This document shows, piece after piece, positions 1 through 9,621 of a DNA stretch of 64,000 nt (its first letter is position 1; each line of letters begins with the position of its first letter). The notes beneath the pieces were generated by a model. That model did not search any database and was not told where the DNA came from. It was given only the letters and a program-made list of their open reading frames with translations. Made by a program: the position numbers and the translations under genes. Source of the DNA: Xanthomonas arboricola (GTDB lineage Bacteria > Pseudomonadota > Gammaproteobacteria > Xanthomonadales > Xanthomonadaceae); the NCBI RefSeq assembly GCF_003353015.1, contig NZ_QREM01000010.1:140912-204911 (forward strand), in the 5' to 3' direction.

Positions 1-439
1 AGAGCCCTTGCCCACCCACCCGCGCGGGACACGCTGCAAGCACGTTCTTGTAAGCGCTTGCGTGGCATCCATGCCGCGTAAGGTCCCGCGACGGTGGGCA
101 GGCAAGGATCCGTCGAGATGGTCGGTGTGCATGGAAGAGCCGTGCTGGATGCGCCTCGTTCGGTCATGGAGCATCGGCTCCACGTCAGATGCACGCCGCA
201 CGACAGACAGCTTTTCAACAGAGCGCCGACCAACTGTCTGGTGCGGCGTCCTCGCCGGTTGCGGGACCGTGTGCGGCATGGATGCCGCCACACGGTCCCC
301 AGGGATGGGTTCACGGCGTGTCCCGCAAGCGGTGAGGGCAGCGCGCACTCAGCGTTTGATCTGGACGTCCGACGCGTTTGACCTGGACGTCCGACGGCAT
401 CCACCAGGATGCGGCCGACAAGACCACCGCATCCACGTC
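1..439. other. Left-edge stretch without a recognisable gene
   Basis: I see no convincing gene. Open frames on the plus strand read as arginine-rich, low-complexity protein typical of wrong-frame translation of GC-rich DNA. The stretch lies downstream of the yadH-like gene, which reads leftward and stops at 440. The only structured element is a 22-bp tandem duplication at 354-397, listed separately. The end of a gene outside the window could lie here, but nothing shows it. Confidence 0.5.
354..397. repeat. 22-bp tandem duplication
   Basis: Two adjacent 22-bp units, 354-375 and 376-397, both begin GTTTGA and share the core CTGGACGTCCGACG. They differ at two positions. The core GGACGTCC is itself palindromic. 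The element lies about 45 bp beyond the stop of the leftward exporter gene. Function is unknown; it may be replication slippage or a tandem binding site. Confidence 0.7.
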
Positions 440-1197
440 TCAGGCCTTGAGCCGGTAACCGCTGCGGAAGATCGCCTCCACCACGCCCAGGCACACCAGC
501 AGGAACAGGAAGGTCATGCCGGTGCTCACTGCGATGTGCACGTCGGCCTTGCCGTAGAAACTCCAGCGGAACCCGCTGATCAGGTACACCACCGGATTGA
601 ACAGGGTGACCTTCTGCCACAGCGGCGGCAGCATGTTGATCGAGTAGAAACTGCCGCCGAGGAAGGTCAGCGGCGTCACCACCATCAGCGGGATCACCTG
701 CAGCTTCTCGAAGCCGTCGGCCCAGATGCCGATGATGAAACCGAACAGGCTGAAGGTCAGCGCGGTGAGCACCAGGAAGCCCAGCATCCATAGCGGATGG
801 GCGATCTCATACGGCACGAACAGCCGCGCGGTGAGCAGGATCAGCAAGCCGAGCAGCACCGACTTGGTCGCCGCCGCGCCCACATAGCCGATCACGATCT
901 CCCACCACGCCACCGGCGCCGACAACACCTCGTAGATGGTGCCGGCCCAGCGCGGCATGTAGATGCCGAACGAGGCATTGGAAATGCTCTCGTTGAGCAG
1001 CGACAGCATCACCAGCCCGGGGATGATGAAGGCGCCGTAGCTGATGCCGTCGATGTCGCCCATGCGCGAGCCGATCGCCGCGCCGAACACCACGAAATAC
1101 AGCGAGGTCGACAACACCGGCGAGGCGATCGACTGGGTCAGCGTGCGGAAGGCGCGCGCCATTTCGAAACGGTAGATCGCACCGATCGCATGCAGGT

Positions 1198-1201
<4 letters not shown>
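440..1201 (-). CDS. yadH: ABC-2 type transporter permease (YadH family)
   Basis: This is the integral membrane subunit of a two-gene ABC exporter. The 253-residue product begins [18 protein letters not shown] and has about six hydrophobic segments, the usual ABC-2 layout. The long segment around '[19 protein letters not shown]' is characteristic of YadH/NodJ-like permeases. The length matches E. coli YadH (about 256 aa). The start overlaps the stop of the upstream ATPase gene by 4 bp (ATGA at 1198-1201), so the two are translationally coupled. The open frame continues further upstream, but that part is shadow of the ATPase gene. The substrate is not known for this family. Confidence 0.9.
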
Positions 1202-2142
<941 letters not shown>

Positions 2143-2308
2143 GGGCTGTGCATGGCAACGATAAGCGCCACAGGGTAGGCCGCGTGCCGTGACGATGGGA
2201 GGGGGTCTGGTGGGATGGTGTCTCCCGACGCGCGATTTGCCTGGTGCGTGCCTGGGCACCGGACAAGATCTGCGGCTGCGCCGCCCGAACACGCCGGCAT
2301 GCGCAGCT

Positions 2309-2374
2309 GTAGGAGCGCACCTGGGCGCGGGAGGCGTTATCGGTACGGCCTGTCGCGCCCAGGTGCGCTCCTAC
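2309..2374. repeat. REP-like perfect inverted repeat
   Basis: Two 21-bp arms, 2309-2329 and 2354-2374, are exact reverse complements separated by 24 bp. The outer ends read GTAGGAGCGCACC and GGTGCGCTCCTAC. The GTAGGAGCG core is a familiar interspersed palindrome of Xanthomonadaceae. A long RNA hairpin is possible on either strand, but no T-tract follows, so mobility or mRNA stability is more likely than classic termination. Confidence 0.8.
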
Positions 2375-2495
2375 GACGGTGCTGGTCGTTGCGCTTCACT
2401 CTTCCCGAGCCGCTGCGCCATGATGCGTATCGGGAAGGCCCCATCGCGCGCAAGCGCGCTCCTACGCGACCGCAACTGCACATCGTCGCCTTTGC

Positions 2496-2523
2496 GATTC
2501 CCGATTCCCGATTCCCGATTCCC
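2496..2523. repeat. Four tandem GATTCCC heptamers
   Basis: Exactly four consecutive 7-bp units GATTCCC run from 2496 to 2523, just beyond the stop of the antiporter gene. Related degenerate strings (GGGATTGGGGA type, opposite strand) occur at about 7215-7249 and 17044-17072, again at gene borders. This points to a dispersed intergenic repeat family. Confidence 0.8.
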
Positions 2524-2539
2524 GCGCGCGCCAGCGCGC

Positions 2540-4177
2540 TCAAGCGCGCTTGCGCGACTCGATCAGATCCAGGTTGCGCACCAGCCGGCGCGACAGGTCG
2601 TCGGAAATCTCGCGGCGCCTGGCCAGCTTGAACAGCTCGTTGCGCTCGGCCACCAGCGCGGCATGGCGGAACTGGCGCAGCGCCTGTTCGTAGGCGCCGG
2701 CCTCTTCCGGATCGGTCTCGGCCATGTCCACCGCACCGAGCTTGCGTTGATAGCGCTGGCTGACCTGGTTGGCGGCGGCGTTGTAGCGCTCGGCATGCCG
2801 GCTGTCCTCCACCAGGCGCTGGCGCAGTTTCTCCACCGCTTCCAGCGCGGCCTGCGAGGCGGCCTTCACCGCCAGGTCTTCCTTGAGCTGCTCGTCTTCC
2901 TCTTCGGGCAGCTCCAGCCCGCGCAGCAGCCGCGGCAAGGCCACGCTGGCCACCAGCAACGACACCAGGATCACCGAGGCGGCCAGGAAGATCGCCAGCT
3001 GGCGCGCAGGAAACGGCGAGCCGTCTTCCAGCATCAATGGCAGCGTGAGCACGCCGGCCAGGGTGATCGCGCCACGCACGCCGGCCAGCGACACCGCCAC
3101 CACGATGCGCCACGGCGGGCTGACATGCTGCTCGCCGCGCCGCTGTGCCTTGAAGATGTTCCAGCGCAGCGACAGGAATACCCATACGAAGCGCAGCGCC
3201 ATCAGGCTGGCGCTGATGGTGGCCACGTACACCGCCAGCCACCACGGATTGAGGTGCCCGGCTTCCTGCACGCTGCGCACCGCCCCGTCCAGGATGCCCG
3301 GCAACTGCTCGCCCAGCAGCACGAAGATGATGCCGTTGAAGGTGAACTGCACCGTGTCCCACACCGCCGAGCGCTGCAGCCGCATGTTGCCCGGCGCGTT
3401 GCCGGCCATTTCCACGTAGCTCATGGTGACCCCGGCCGCCACTGCGGCCAGGATGCCGGAGGCATGAAAGGCCTCGGCCAGCAGATACGCCGCGAACGGG
3501 GTCAGCAGGTTGACCAGGATCGCCGACCCCGGCTCCTCGCCGAAGTGGCGCCAGATCCAGGCCTGGATGCGGCTCAGGCCGAAGGTGGTGGCCACGCCCA
3601 GCGCCAGCCCGGCCAAGGCCACCCACAGGAAGGTCAGCGAGGCGGTGGCGATCGAGAAGCTGCCGGTCAGCACTGCGGCCACCGCAAACTGGAAGCACAC
3701 CAGCCCGGAGGCGTCGTTGAGCAGCGACTCGCCTTCCAGGATGTGCATCAGCCGCTTGGGAATCGGCACCTTGGAGGCGATCGAGGACACCGCCACCGGA
3801 TCGGTCGGCGAGATGATCGCCGCCAGCGCGAAGGCCACCGCCAGCGGCATCGCCGGGATCAGCCAATGGATCAGCAGGCCCGCGCCGATCACGGTGAACA
3901 CCACCAGCCCCAGCGCCAGCTCGAGGATGGCCGCCTTGTCGCGGAACAGGCCTTGTTTGGGAATGCGCCAGCCATCCAGAAACAGCAGCGGCGGCAGGAA
4001 CAGCAGGAAGAACAGCTCCGGTTCCAGCTCATGCCCGGCATCGAACACACCCGAGACCACCGCGCCAAGCGCTATCTGGACCAACGGCAGGGGCAAGGAG
4101 AACGGCAGGATGCGGATCAGATAACCGCTGGCCGCGACCGCCAGCAACATGGCGAGGACGACATCGATCGAATGCAT
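2540..4177 (-). CDS. CPA1-family Na+/H+ antiporter
   Basis: A cation/proton exchanger of the inner membrane, 545 residues from MHSIDVVLAM. The N-terminal ~410 residues hold about 12 transmembrane helices. The family hallmarks 'ISPTDPVAVSSI' and 'EGESLLNDASGL' carry the paired acidic residues that bind the cation. A hydrophilic C-terminal domain rich in Glu/Arg (about residues 410-545) is predicted cytoplasmic and helical, as in bacterial NhaP/YjcE-like members. The frame is open for another 87 codons upstream, but that part lacks conserved character, so the ATG just before the first membrane helix was chosen; its ribosome-binding site is weak. The gene appears monocistronic. Transport of K+ instead of Na+ cannot be excluded. 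Confidence 0.9.
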   Translation of the reverse strand: MHSIDVVLAMLLAVAASGYLIRILPFSLPLPLVQIALGAVVSGVFDAGHELEPELFFLLFLPPLLFLDGWRIPKQGLFRDKAAILELALGLVVFTVIGAGLLIHWLIPAMPLAVAFALAAIISPTDPVAVSSIASKVPIPKRLMHILEGESLLNDASGLVCFQFAVAAVLTGSFSIATASLTFLWVALAGLALGVATTFGLSRIQAWIWRHFGEEPGSAILVNLLTPFAAYLLAEAFHASGILAAVAAGVTMSYVEMAGNAPGNMRLQRSAVWDTVQFTFNGIIFVLLGEQLPGILDGAVRSVQEAGHLNPWWLAVYVATISASLMALRFVWVFLSLRWNIFKAQRRGEQHVSPPWRIVVAVSLAGVRGAITLAGVLTLPLMLEDGSPFPARQLAIFLAASVILVSLLVASVALPRLLRGLELPEEEDEQLKEDLAVKAASQAALEAVEKLRQRLVEDSRHAERYNAAANQVSQRYQRKLGAVDMAETDPEEAGAYEQALRQFRHAALVAERNELFKLARRREISDDLSRRLVRNLDLIESRKRA

Positions 4178-4732
4178 GGAAAACCCGGAAGGAGAAACAG
4201 TGCGCGTGCGGCATCGCAGGGTGCAACGCACCATCACGCGCCAACGGAAACATACCGGTTTGCACCCGGCGATGAAACCTTTGCACCACCTCGCCCGGCT
4301 TGCCCGCGATCGCGGCAGATGCGCCACGAGTACCTGGAGACCACACCCGTTGCCGGTCGGTCTCGACCGACAGTGTCGGATACGCCAGCGAATGGACGGC
4401 GCCCCCCGATAGTGCGCTGATGCCTTGCCCACGCCCACCGCTTGGCGCGACGGTCAGCGGTTGCGCTGCCGCCAACGGAACGAGGCCATGGCCGGACGCC
4501 ATCGCGGGCGCTCTTGCCGCATGAATGCCACGAACGCGCCTTGCGCGCAGTGGCCGCCTGCCTGCAGCGGCCGCAACAGGCGGCGTCGATGGTCCCTTCA
4601 TGCCGCTGCCGAGCGATGCCGTACCGGGCAGGCGGTGTAAAGACCGCGTGATGCATCCACGCTGCATCTCCCCGCGTATCTGAGCACACGATTGCCATCC
4701 AGGCAGTCGCCCACCCAAAGGATCGATGCCTC
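4178..4732. other. Divergent intergenic region, no gene seen
   Basis: This stretch separates the leftward antiporter from the rightward fasciclin gene and must contain both promoters. Short open frames exist on both strands, but they are proline/arginine-rich and have no good ribosome-binding sites. No repeat or strong hairpin was noticed. Confidence 0.5.
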
Positions 4733-5290
4733 ATGAAGACCTCATTGCAGTCGCTTGCCGTTGCCACCGCCATTGCCCTGACCAGCGCAATGGCGCCCGC
4801 CTACGCCGCATCGAATCCCACCGTCGGCGGCGCGCCGATGCTGGTGACCAGGGACATCGTCGACAACGCCGTCAACTCCAAGGACCACACCACGCTGGTC
4901 GCCGCAGTCAAGGCCGCCGGCCTGGTCGACACGCTGAAGGGCCCGGGCCCGTTCACCGTGTTCGCCCCGACCAATGCCGCATTTGCCGCACTGCCGGCCG
5001 GTACGGTGGACACCCTGCTCAAGCCCGAATCCAGGCCCACGCTGACCAAGGTGCTGACCTACCACGTGGTCCCGGGCAAGCTCGACGCTGCCTCGTTGAT
5101 CGCCAAGATCAAGGCCGGCGGCGGCAGCACCACGCTGACCACCGTGCAGGGCGAGGCGCTGACCGCAAAGCTCAACGGCAAGAAGGTCACCCTCACCGAC
5201 GCCAAGGGCAACACCGCCAACGTCACCATTGCCGATGTCATGCAGAGCAATGGCGTGATCCATGTGGTCGACAAGGTGTTGATGCCGTAA
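4733..5290 (+). CDS. Secreted fasciclin (FAS1) domain protein
   Basis: A 185-residue exported protein. Residues 1-25 form a Sec signal peptide ending in 'APAYA|AS'. One FAS1 domain fills the rest: 'DIVDNAVNSKDHTTLVAAVKAAGLVDTL' (helical start), the H1 box 'FTVFAPTNAAFAALP', the 'TYHVVPG' strand, and the H2 box 'VTIADVMQSNGVIHVVDKVLMP'. Size and layout match single-domain bacterial FAS1 proteins (MPB70 type), which are periplasmic or extracellular and linked to adhesion or cell-surface interaction. Function here is unproven. A hairpin with six T's lies about 460 bp downstream. Confidence 0.93.
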   Translation: MKTSLQSLAVATAIALTSAMAPAYAASNPTVGGAPMLVTRDIVDNAVNSKDHTTLVAAVKAAGLVDTLKGPGPFTVFAPTNAAFAALPAGTVDTLLKPESRPTLTKVLTYHVVPGKLDAASLIAKIKAGGGSTTLTTVQGEALTAKLNGKKVTLTDAKGNTANVTIADVMQSNGVIHVVDKVLMP

Positions 5291-5772
5291 GCGCAGCGTG
5301 CGGCGCGACGCAACGTCAGTCGCATGCGCGATGGGGTCCATCGGCGGAACGCTGCCAGGTTCCGTCGGTGGGTCGGCGACGACTTTGTTGCGCGAGCCAG
5401 CGCCGTCCGGAGCGACCGAATTGTCGCAAGCACTCCGGTAGGCGCGGACCACGTGCTCGAAACCGGCAGGTGCGGACGGTACATGCCGATGTCGAATACC
5501 GACCACGCCTGCCTGGCGGCCATGCCGCAGCCCTGTTGGTCGCACCGGCGTGACGTGGCTGGCCGCGCTGGCGGTGCACCACAACGCCAGCGCATCGGCT
5601 GCACAGGACAAGCTGCAGACGCTGTTGCAGTGTTGCATCCGCGCCGCCTGGAAACAGCCTCCAGGTGGCGCCACCACACCGCGAAGCGGCGGTGAGGATC
5701 ACTGGCCCGCCAGTGGTCCACTTGGTGTCATCATTCTCCGACACCGTGCGCGTGCATTTGTACGCGCATTTT
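5291..5772. other. Convergent intergenic stretch, no gene seen
   Basis: The stretch lies between the stop of the fasciclin gene and the stop of the leftward UdgX gene. I found no supported gene. The only structure is a terminator-like hairpin at its right end (5747-5774). Confidence 0.5.
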
Positions 5773-5774
5773 TT
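5747..5774 (+). terminator. Possible intrinsic terminator
   Basis: A 7-bp stem, TGCGCGT (5747-5753) paired with ACGCGCA (5762-5768), has an 8-nt loop and is followed directly by six T's. It is oriented for rightward transcription, presumably the fasciclin transcript. The T-run overlaps the stop codon of the opposing UdgX gene. Confidence 0.4.
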
Positions 5775-7212
5775 ATGTCCGGGCCGCGCGGTCTGCCGCG
5801 TCCGGTGCATCCAGCAACTGGCGCAGGTCGGCGACAAATCCGCGGTAGCCGTCCTCGCGCGCGGTCTCCGAGCCCTGCCGCAAGACCCATGAGGGGTGCA
5901 CGGTGGTCAGCACCGGCGTGCCGTCGTCCAGCCGCAGCCACTGGCCACGCTGCTGCATCAAGCGGAAGCTGTTTCCCAGCACCGCCTGTGCGGCGGTCGC
6001 CCCCAGGCAGACGATCTGTGCCGGACGCAGCTGCGCGCGCTCGGCCTGCAACCAGCCGCTGCAGGCCTGCACATGCGTGCGCTCGGGGCTGCGATGCAGA
6101 CGCCGCTTGCCGCGTTGCTCGAAACGGAAATGCTTGACCGCATTGGTCACGTAGACCGTGGCGCGATCGAGACCGATCTCGTCCAGTGCCCTGTTGAACA
6201 GACGTCCGGCCGGCCCGACGAACGGACGCCCGCTCAGATCCTCCTCGTCGCCGGGCTGCTCGCCGATCACCATCACCGAGGCGTCGCTCGGCCCTTCGCC
6301 GAACACCGTCTGCGTTGCCGGTTGCCATAACGCGCAGCGCCGGCAATCGCGCGCGGCCACGCGCAACTGCGCCAGGCTTTGCGTGGTCACTTCCGGGATC
6401 GGCGCCGGCGCCACCGGCACCCGCCGCCGCACCGGTTCGGGCGCACGCTCGGCCATCTCGCGCACGCGCACGCCGGCTTCGCGGATCAGTTCCGGCAACA
6501 GGCTCGCCTCGGGCAGGTTCTTCCAGTATTTCTGCGGCATTTCCTGCCGCATCATGGTCGGGTTGAGCCGCGCCGGATTGAAGATATGCGCGTAATAGGT
6601 GCGCCAGAGCGTCTCCTGCGCATCGTCGGCCGGCACCTGGGTGCGCACGGCGCCCTCGCCGAACGTCAACGCCTCGCCATCCCAGCGCACGCTGCGATAC
6701 GGGGTGAGGATGGCCCAGCGCATGCCGGCAAAGCGGCGCGCGAAGAACGGCGCCACCCGGTCCACGATCCAGTGCTCGGGCTCGAACCACGCCACGAAGT
6801 CTTCCTCTTCCACCGGCAACCGCCGAAAGCGCACGAACGCCTTCATCTTGTGCGTATCGCGCTGCACCGCCTTTTGCCACTGCGTCACCCGATGCACATC
6901 GACATCGGTGGCCCGCTCCAGCAGCGCGCGCTCGCCGCTCGCCACCCGCCACAACAAGCGGTACAGCACCGCATGGCGCTGCGGGTCGCGATGACACAGC
7001 ACCGCCCCCGCCATCTGCAGGAACGCGGCCGACACCCGCGGTGGCGCAACCACCGCCGGCAGATCCAGCAGCCCCTGTCCCATCAACAGGCCGCCCTGCG
7101 CTCCGCCATTCCACGCAATGGAGTCCGGCTCCACCTGCGCGCACCACCCCGCCCGCGCCAATGCACGCCAGGCGTCAAGGCTCCACGCCGGCTCAACGTC
7201 AGCGTTGAACAT
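5773..7212 (-). CDS. DUF4130 (TIGR03915)-UdgX uracil-DNA glycosylase fusion
   Basis: A 479-residue two-domain DNA-repair protein. Residues ~1-250 match the DUF4130 family (MKAFVRFR near 123, EPEHWIV, FARRF, NPTMMRQEMPQKYWKNLPE). Residues ~280-470 are a UdgX-type uracil-DNA glycosylase: a CxxC (290/293) and later cysteines for a 4Fe-4S cluster, the motif GEQPGDEEDLSGRPFVGPAG (317-336), the R-loop KRRLHRSPE (369-377) and HPSW (439-442). His373 is the equivalent of the UdgX histidine known to bond covalently to DNA after uracil removal, so this should be a suicide glycosylase. The neighbouring leftward gene encodes the radical SAM partner usually found with DUF4130. The ribosome-binding site is weak. 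Confidence 0.9.
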   Translation of the reverse strand: MFNADVEPAWSLDAWRALARAGWCAQVEPDSIAWNGGAQGGLLMGQGLLDLPAVVAPPRVSAAFLQMAGAVLCHRDPQRHAVLYRLLWRVASGERALLERATDVDVHRVTQWQKAVQRDTHKMKAFVRFRRLPVEEEDFVAWFEPEHWIVDRVAPFFARRFAGMRWAILTPYRSVRWDGEALTFGEGAVRTQVPADDAQETLWRTYYAHIFNPARLNPTMMRQEMPQKYWKNLPEASLLPELIREAGVRVREMAERAPEPVRRRVPVAPAPIPEVTTQSLAQLRVAARDCRRCALWQPATQTVFGEGPSDASVMVIGEQPGDEEDLSGRPFVGPAGRLFNRALDEIGLDRATVYVTNAVKHFRFEQRGKRRLHRSPERTHVQACSGWLQAERAQLRPAQIVCLGATAAQAVLGNSFRLMQQRGQWLRLDDGTPVLTTVHPSWVLRQGSETAREDGYRGFVADLRQLLDAPDAADRAART

Positions 7213-7214
7213 CG

Positions 7215-7249
7215 TGGTGGTCGGGACTGGGGATTGAGGGATTGGGGAG
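7215..7249. repeat. Degenerate GGGATTGGGG intergenic repeat
   Basis: A G-rich string made of GGGACT, GGGGATT and GGGATTGGGG steps sits between the UdgX start and the radical SAM stop. A similar string occurs at 17044-17072 upstream of another leftward gene. It belongs to the same loose family as the GATTCCC units at 2496-2523. No function is evident. Confidence 0.5.
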
Positions 7250-7404
7250 TGGCAACAGCGTCATGTTCCTGGGCAAGCACTGGCGCGCGGTGGCGCCCTT
7301 GCGCTCGATGCCATCCTTATCCGCCCTTCGGGCGCCTTGGCCGGCAACAGGGGACAAGCCAGTGGAAGCGGCGATGGGCCGAACGCTGGCGGAGGGCTGC
7401 GGCG

Positions 7405-8703
7405 TCAATCGAACAGACTCGCCTGCCTGGGCGCCGGCGCCAGTTGCGCGCGCAAGCGCACCGGATCGTCCAGGCGCTGGCGCGGATGATGATCCAGCAC
7501 ACTCACGAACGGCAGCAGCTTCTTCATCGGCACGCGCAACCGCGCCAGATCGCCCACCCGCAGGCGCGCATGCCGGCGCGACAACAACAGGCGCTCCACA
7601 TTGCGGGTGCCCAGGCCCGGCACCCGCAACAGCATCTCGCGCGGCGCCACGTTCAGGTCCACCGGAAAGCGCTCGGGATTGCGCAGCGCCCAGGCCAGCT
7701 TCGGGTCCACGTCCAGATCGAGCATGCCGCTGGACTGGGTTGGCGCGATTTCCTCCACGCTGAATTCGTAGAAGCGCAGCAGCCAGTCGGCCTGATACAG
7801 CCGGTGCTCGCGCTGCAGCGGCGGCGCCTGCAACGGCAGTTTGGATGAGGCATCCGGGATCGGGCTGAAGGCCGAGTAATACACCCGGCGCATCCGGTAA
7901 TTGCCATAGAGATTGTGGCTGGTGTCCAGGATGCTGCGGTCGTTGGCATCGTCGGCGCCGACGATCATCTGCGTGCTCTGCCCGGCCGGCGCAAACCGTG
8001 GCGGCTTGGCGCGGCGGACTTTCTCGGCCTTGCGCTCCAGCTGGTTTTCCTCGATGCGCCAGCGCAACTCGCCCATGGCCGAACGGATGCCGCCGACGCT
8101 TTTTTCCGGCGCCAGCAGCGTCAATCCCTGCTCGGTCGGCAGCTCCACGTTGATGCTCAGGCGGTCGGCGTAGCGGCCGGCGGCGGCCAGCAATTCCGGC
8201 GTGGCATCGGGGATGGTCTTGAGGTGGATGTAGCCGGCGAAGTGATGCACCTCGCGCAGCTGCCGCGCCACTTCCACCAGCTGCTCCATCGTGTAGTCGG
8301 AGTTGCGGATGATGCCGCTGGACAGGAACAGGCCTTCGATGTAGTTGCGCTTGTAGAAGTCCAGCGTCAGCGTGACCACTTCTTCCGGCGTGAAGCGCGC
8401 GCGGCGCACGTTGCTGGACACGCGGTTGACGCAATACGCGCAATCGAACACGCAGAAGTTGGTGAGCAGGATCTTCAACAGCGACACGCAGCGGCCATCG
8501 GGCGTGTACGAGTGGCAGATCCCCATGCCCTCGGTGCTGCCGACCCCGCCGGTCCCGAGCGAATTGCGCTTGTTCGCGCCACTGGAGGCGCAGGACGCGT
8601 CGTATTTGGCTGCATCGGCCAGTACTGCGAGTTTGTCGAGGATTTTCACGCAAGCAGCATGTCGCGCTGCAGTCTCAGCCTGTGAGACTGCAGCGCGCGT
8701 CAT
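7405..8703 (-). CDS. Putative DNA modification/repair radical SAM protein (TIGR03916)
   Basis: A 432-residue radical SAM enzyme, companion of the DUF4130-UdgX protein just downstream. The cluster motif is CVFDCAYC (C84, C88, C91; CX3CX2C spacing), preceded by a conserved 'GICHSYTPDGRCVSLLKILLTNFC'. The central barrel follows (FLSSGIIRNSDYTMEQL; LSINVELPTE). The C-terminus has a helix-hairpin-helix DNA-binding element (LLRVPGLGTRNVERLLLSR). The reaction is unknown; association with a glycosylase suggests repair or editing of damaged DNA. The ATG at 8703 was chosen over one 12 codons upstream because that one lies in a perfect inverted repeat. A stable hairpin lies within codons 4-12. The 192-bp gap to UdgX leaves co-transcription likely but unproven. 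Confidence 0.88.
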   Translation of the reverse strand: MTRAAVSQAETAARHAACVKILDKLAVLADAAKYDASCASSGANKRNSLGTGGVGSTEGMGICHSYTPDGRCVSLLKILLTNFCVFDCAYCVNRVSSNVRRARFTPEEVVTLTLDFYKRNYIEGLFLSSGIIRNSDYTMEQLVEVARQLREVHHFAGYIHLKTIPDATPELLAAAGRYADRLSINVELPTEQGLTLLAPEKSVGGIRSAMGELRWRIEENQLERKAEKVRRAKPPRFAPAGQSTQMIVGADDANDRSILDTSHNLYGNYRMRRVYYSAFSPIPDASSKLPLQAPPLQREHRLYQADWLLRFYEFSVEEIAPTQSSGMLDLDVDPKLAWALRNPERFPVDLNVAPREMLLRVPGLGTRNVERLLLSRRHARLRVGDLARLRVPMKKLLPFVSVLDHHPRQRLDDPVRLRAQLAPAPRQASLFD

Positions 8704-8739
8704 CGTGAATGCTTCAGAGCGCTGCGCTGCCGGCACCAT

Positions 8740-8774
8740 GCCGCCTGAGCCGCGGCGAGCGCGGCTCAGGCGGC
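8740..8774. repeat. 15-bp perfect inverted repeat over a stop codon
   Basis: Arms 8740-8754 and 8760-8774 (GCCGCCTGAGCCGCG and its complement) flank a 5-nt loop. The right arm contains the stop codon of the DODA gene. It would fold in the mRNA between DODA and the radical SAM gene and may act as a T-less terminator or a processing site separating the two. Confidence 0.7.
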
Positions 8775-9596
8775 GACCGGGCCCGCAGGCGCGCGATCAG
8801 CATGGGGATCGCCATCGAACCGGTAGATGTCCATCGCCAGAAACCCCGCATCGATGCCGGCATCGATGCGCCGTGCGCCGAGCCGGTCCCCGCCGGCCGC
8901 GCCCATTGCCACGTACAGCGGCAGCAGGTGCTCGTCGGTGGGATGCGCCCGCGCGGCGTGCGGCGCCTGCCGGCGATAGTCCAGCAGCGCGGCGATGTCG
9001 TCCTGGTCCAGCGTGCGCTCGATCCATTCGATGAAGGGCCGCACATACGGCGCCTCGCGCTCGGCGCTGTAGCCGTGGCGGAAGTCGTGCAGGTTATGGG
9101 TGATGCTGCCGGAGCCGATCACCAGCACGCCATCCTCGCGTAGCGGCGCCAGCGCGCGGCCAACCGCAAACTGGTGCGCCGGTCCCAGCTCGGGCTGGAT
9201 CGACACCGACACCACCGGGATGTCGGCGGCCGGATACAGCAGCCGCAGCGGCACCCACACGCCGTGATCGAAGCCGCGCTGCGGGTCCAGGTGCGGGTGC
9301 AGGCCGGCCTGCTCCAGCCGGCGCACGATCTGCTGCGCCAGCGCCGGCTCGCCGGGTGCGGGATACTCCAGCTCGTACAGCGGTGCCGGGAAACCGCCGA
9401 AGTCATGGATGGTCGGCGGCTGCAGCGCGCCGCTGACCAGCGGGCGGCGGCCCAGCCAGTGCGCGGACGCCACCACGATCGCGCGCGGCCGCGGCAAGGT
9501 CTGCGCCAGCTCGGCCAGGCGCTCGCCGACCTGCCCCGGCTGCAGGGCGGTCATCGGCGAACCGTGCGAGATGTACAGGGAAGGCAAACGGGTCAT
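8766..9596 (-). CDS. ygiD: DODA-type extradiol aromatic ring-opening dioxygenase
   Basis: A non-haem iron/zinc dioxygenase of the class III extradiol (LigB-like) superfamily, 276 residues. The N-terminus 'LPSLYISHGSPMTAL' holds the first metal histidine; 'ASAHWLGRRP', 'TIHDFGGFP' and 'GSGSITHNLHDF' hold further conserved histidines. 'GFDHGVWVPLRLLYP' is a family signature. Length and motifs match E. coli YgiD and plant DODA, which open the ring of DOPA-like catechols. The natural substrate here is unknown. It lies 25 bp downstream of the doxX gene on the same strand with a good AGGAG site, so the two form an operon divergent from a LysR regulator. Confidence 0.92.
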   Translation of the reverse strand: MTRLPSLYISHGSPMTALQPGQVGERLAELAQTLPRPRAIVVASAHWLGRRPLVSGALQPPTIHDFGGFPAPLYELEYPAPGEPALAQQIVRRLEQAGLHPHLDPQRGFDHGVWVPLRLLYPAADIPVVSVSIQPELGPAHQFAVGRALAPLREDGVLVIGSGSITHNLHDFRHGYSAEREAPYVRPFIEWIERTLDQDDIAALLDYRRQAPHAARAHPTDEHLLPLYVAMGAAGGDRLGARRIDAGIDAGFLAMDIYRFDGDPHADRAPAGPVAA

Positions 9597-9621
9597 GGCG
9601 CACTCCTAGGAAGAACGAGCA

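Larger units (their letters stand above)
2143..2539. other. Intergenic stretch with REP-like elements
   Basis: No gene is seen between the antiporter stop and the exporter ATPase start. The gap holds a perfect inverted repeat (2309-2374), a second partial copy of the same element (about 2445-2468, sharing GCGCTCCTAC) and four tandem GATTCCC units (2496-2523). This is typical intergenic repeat decoration for Xanthomonas. Confidence 0.7.
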
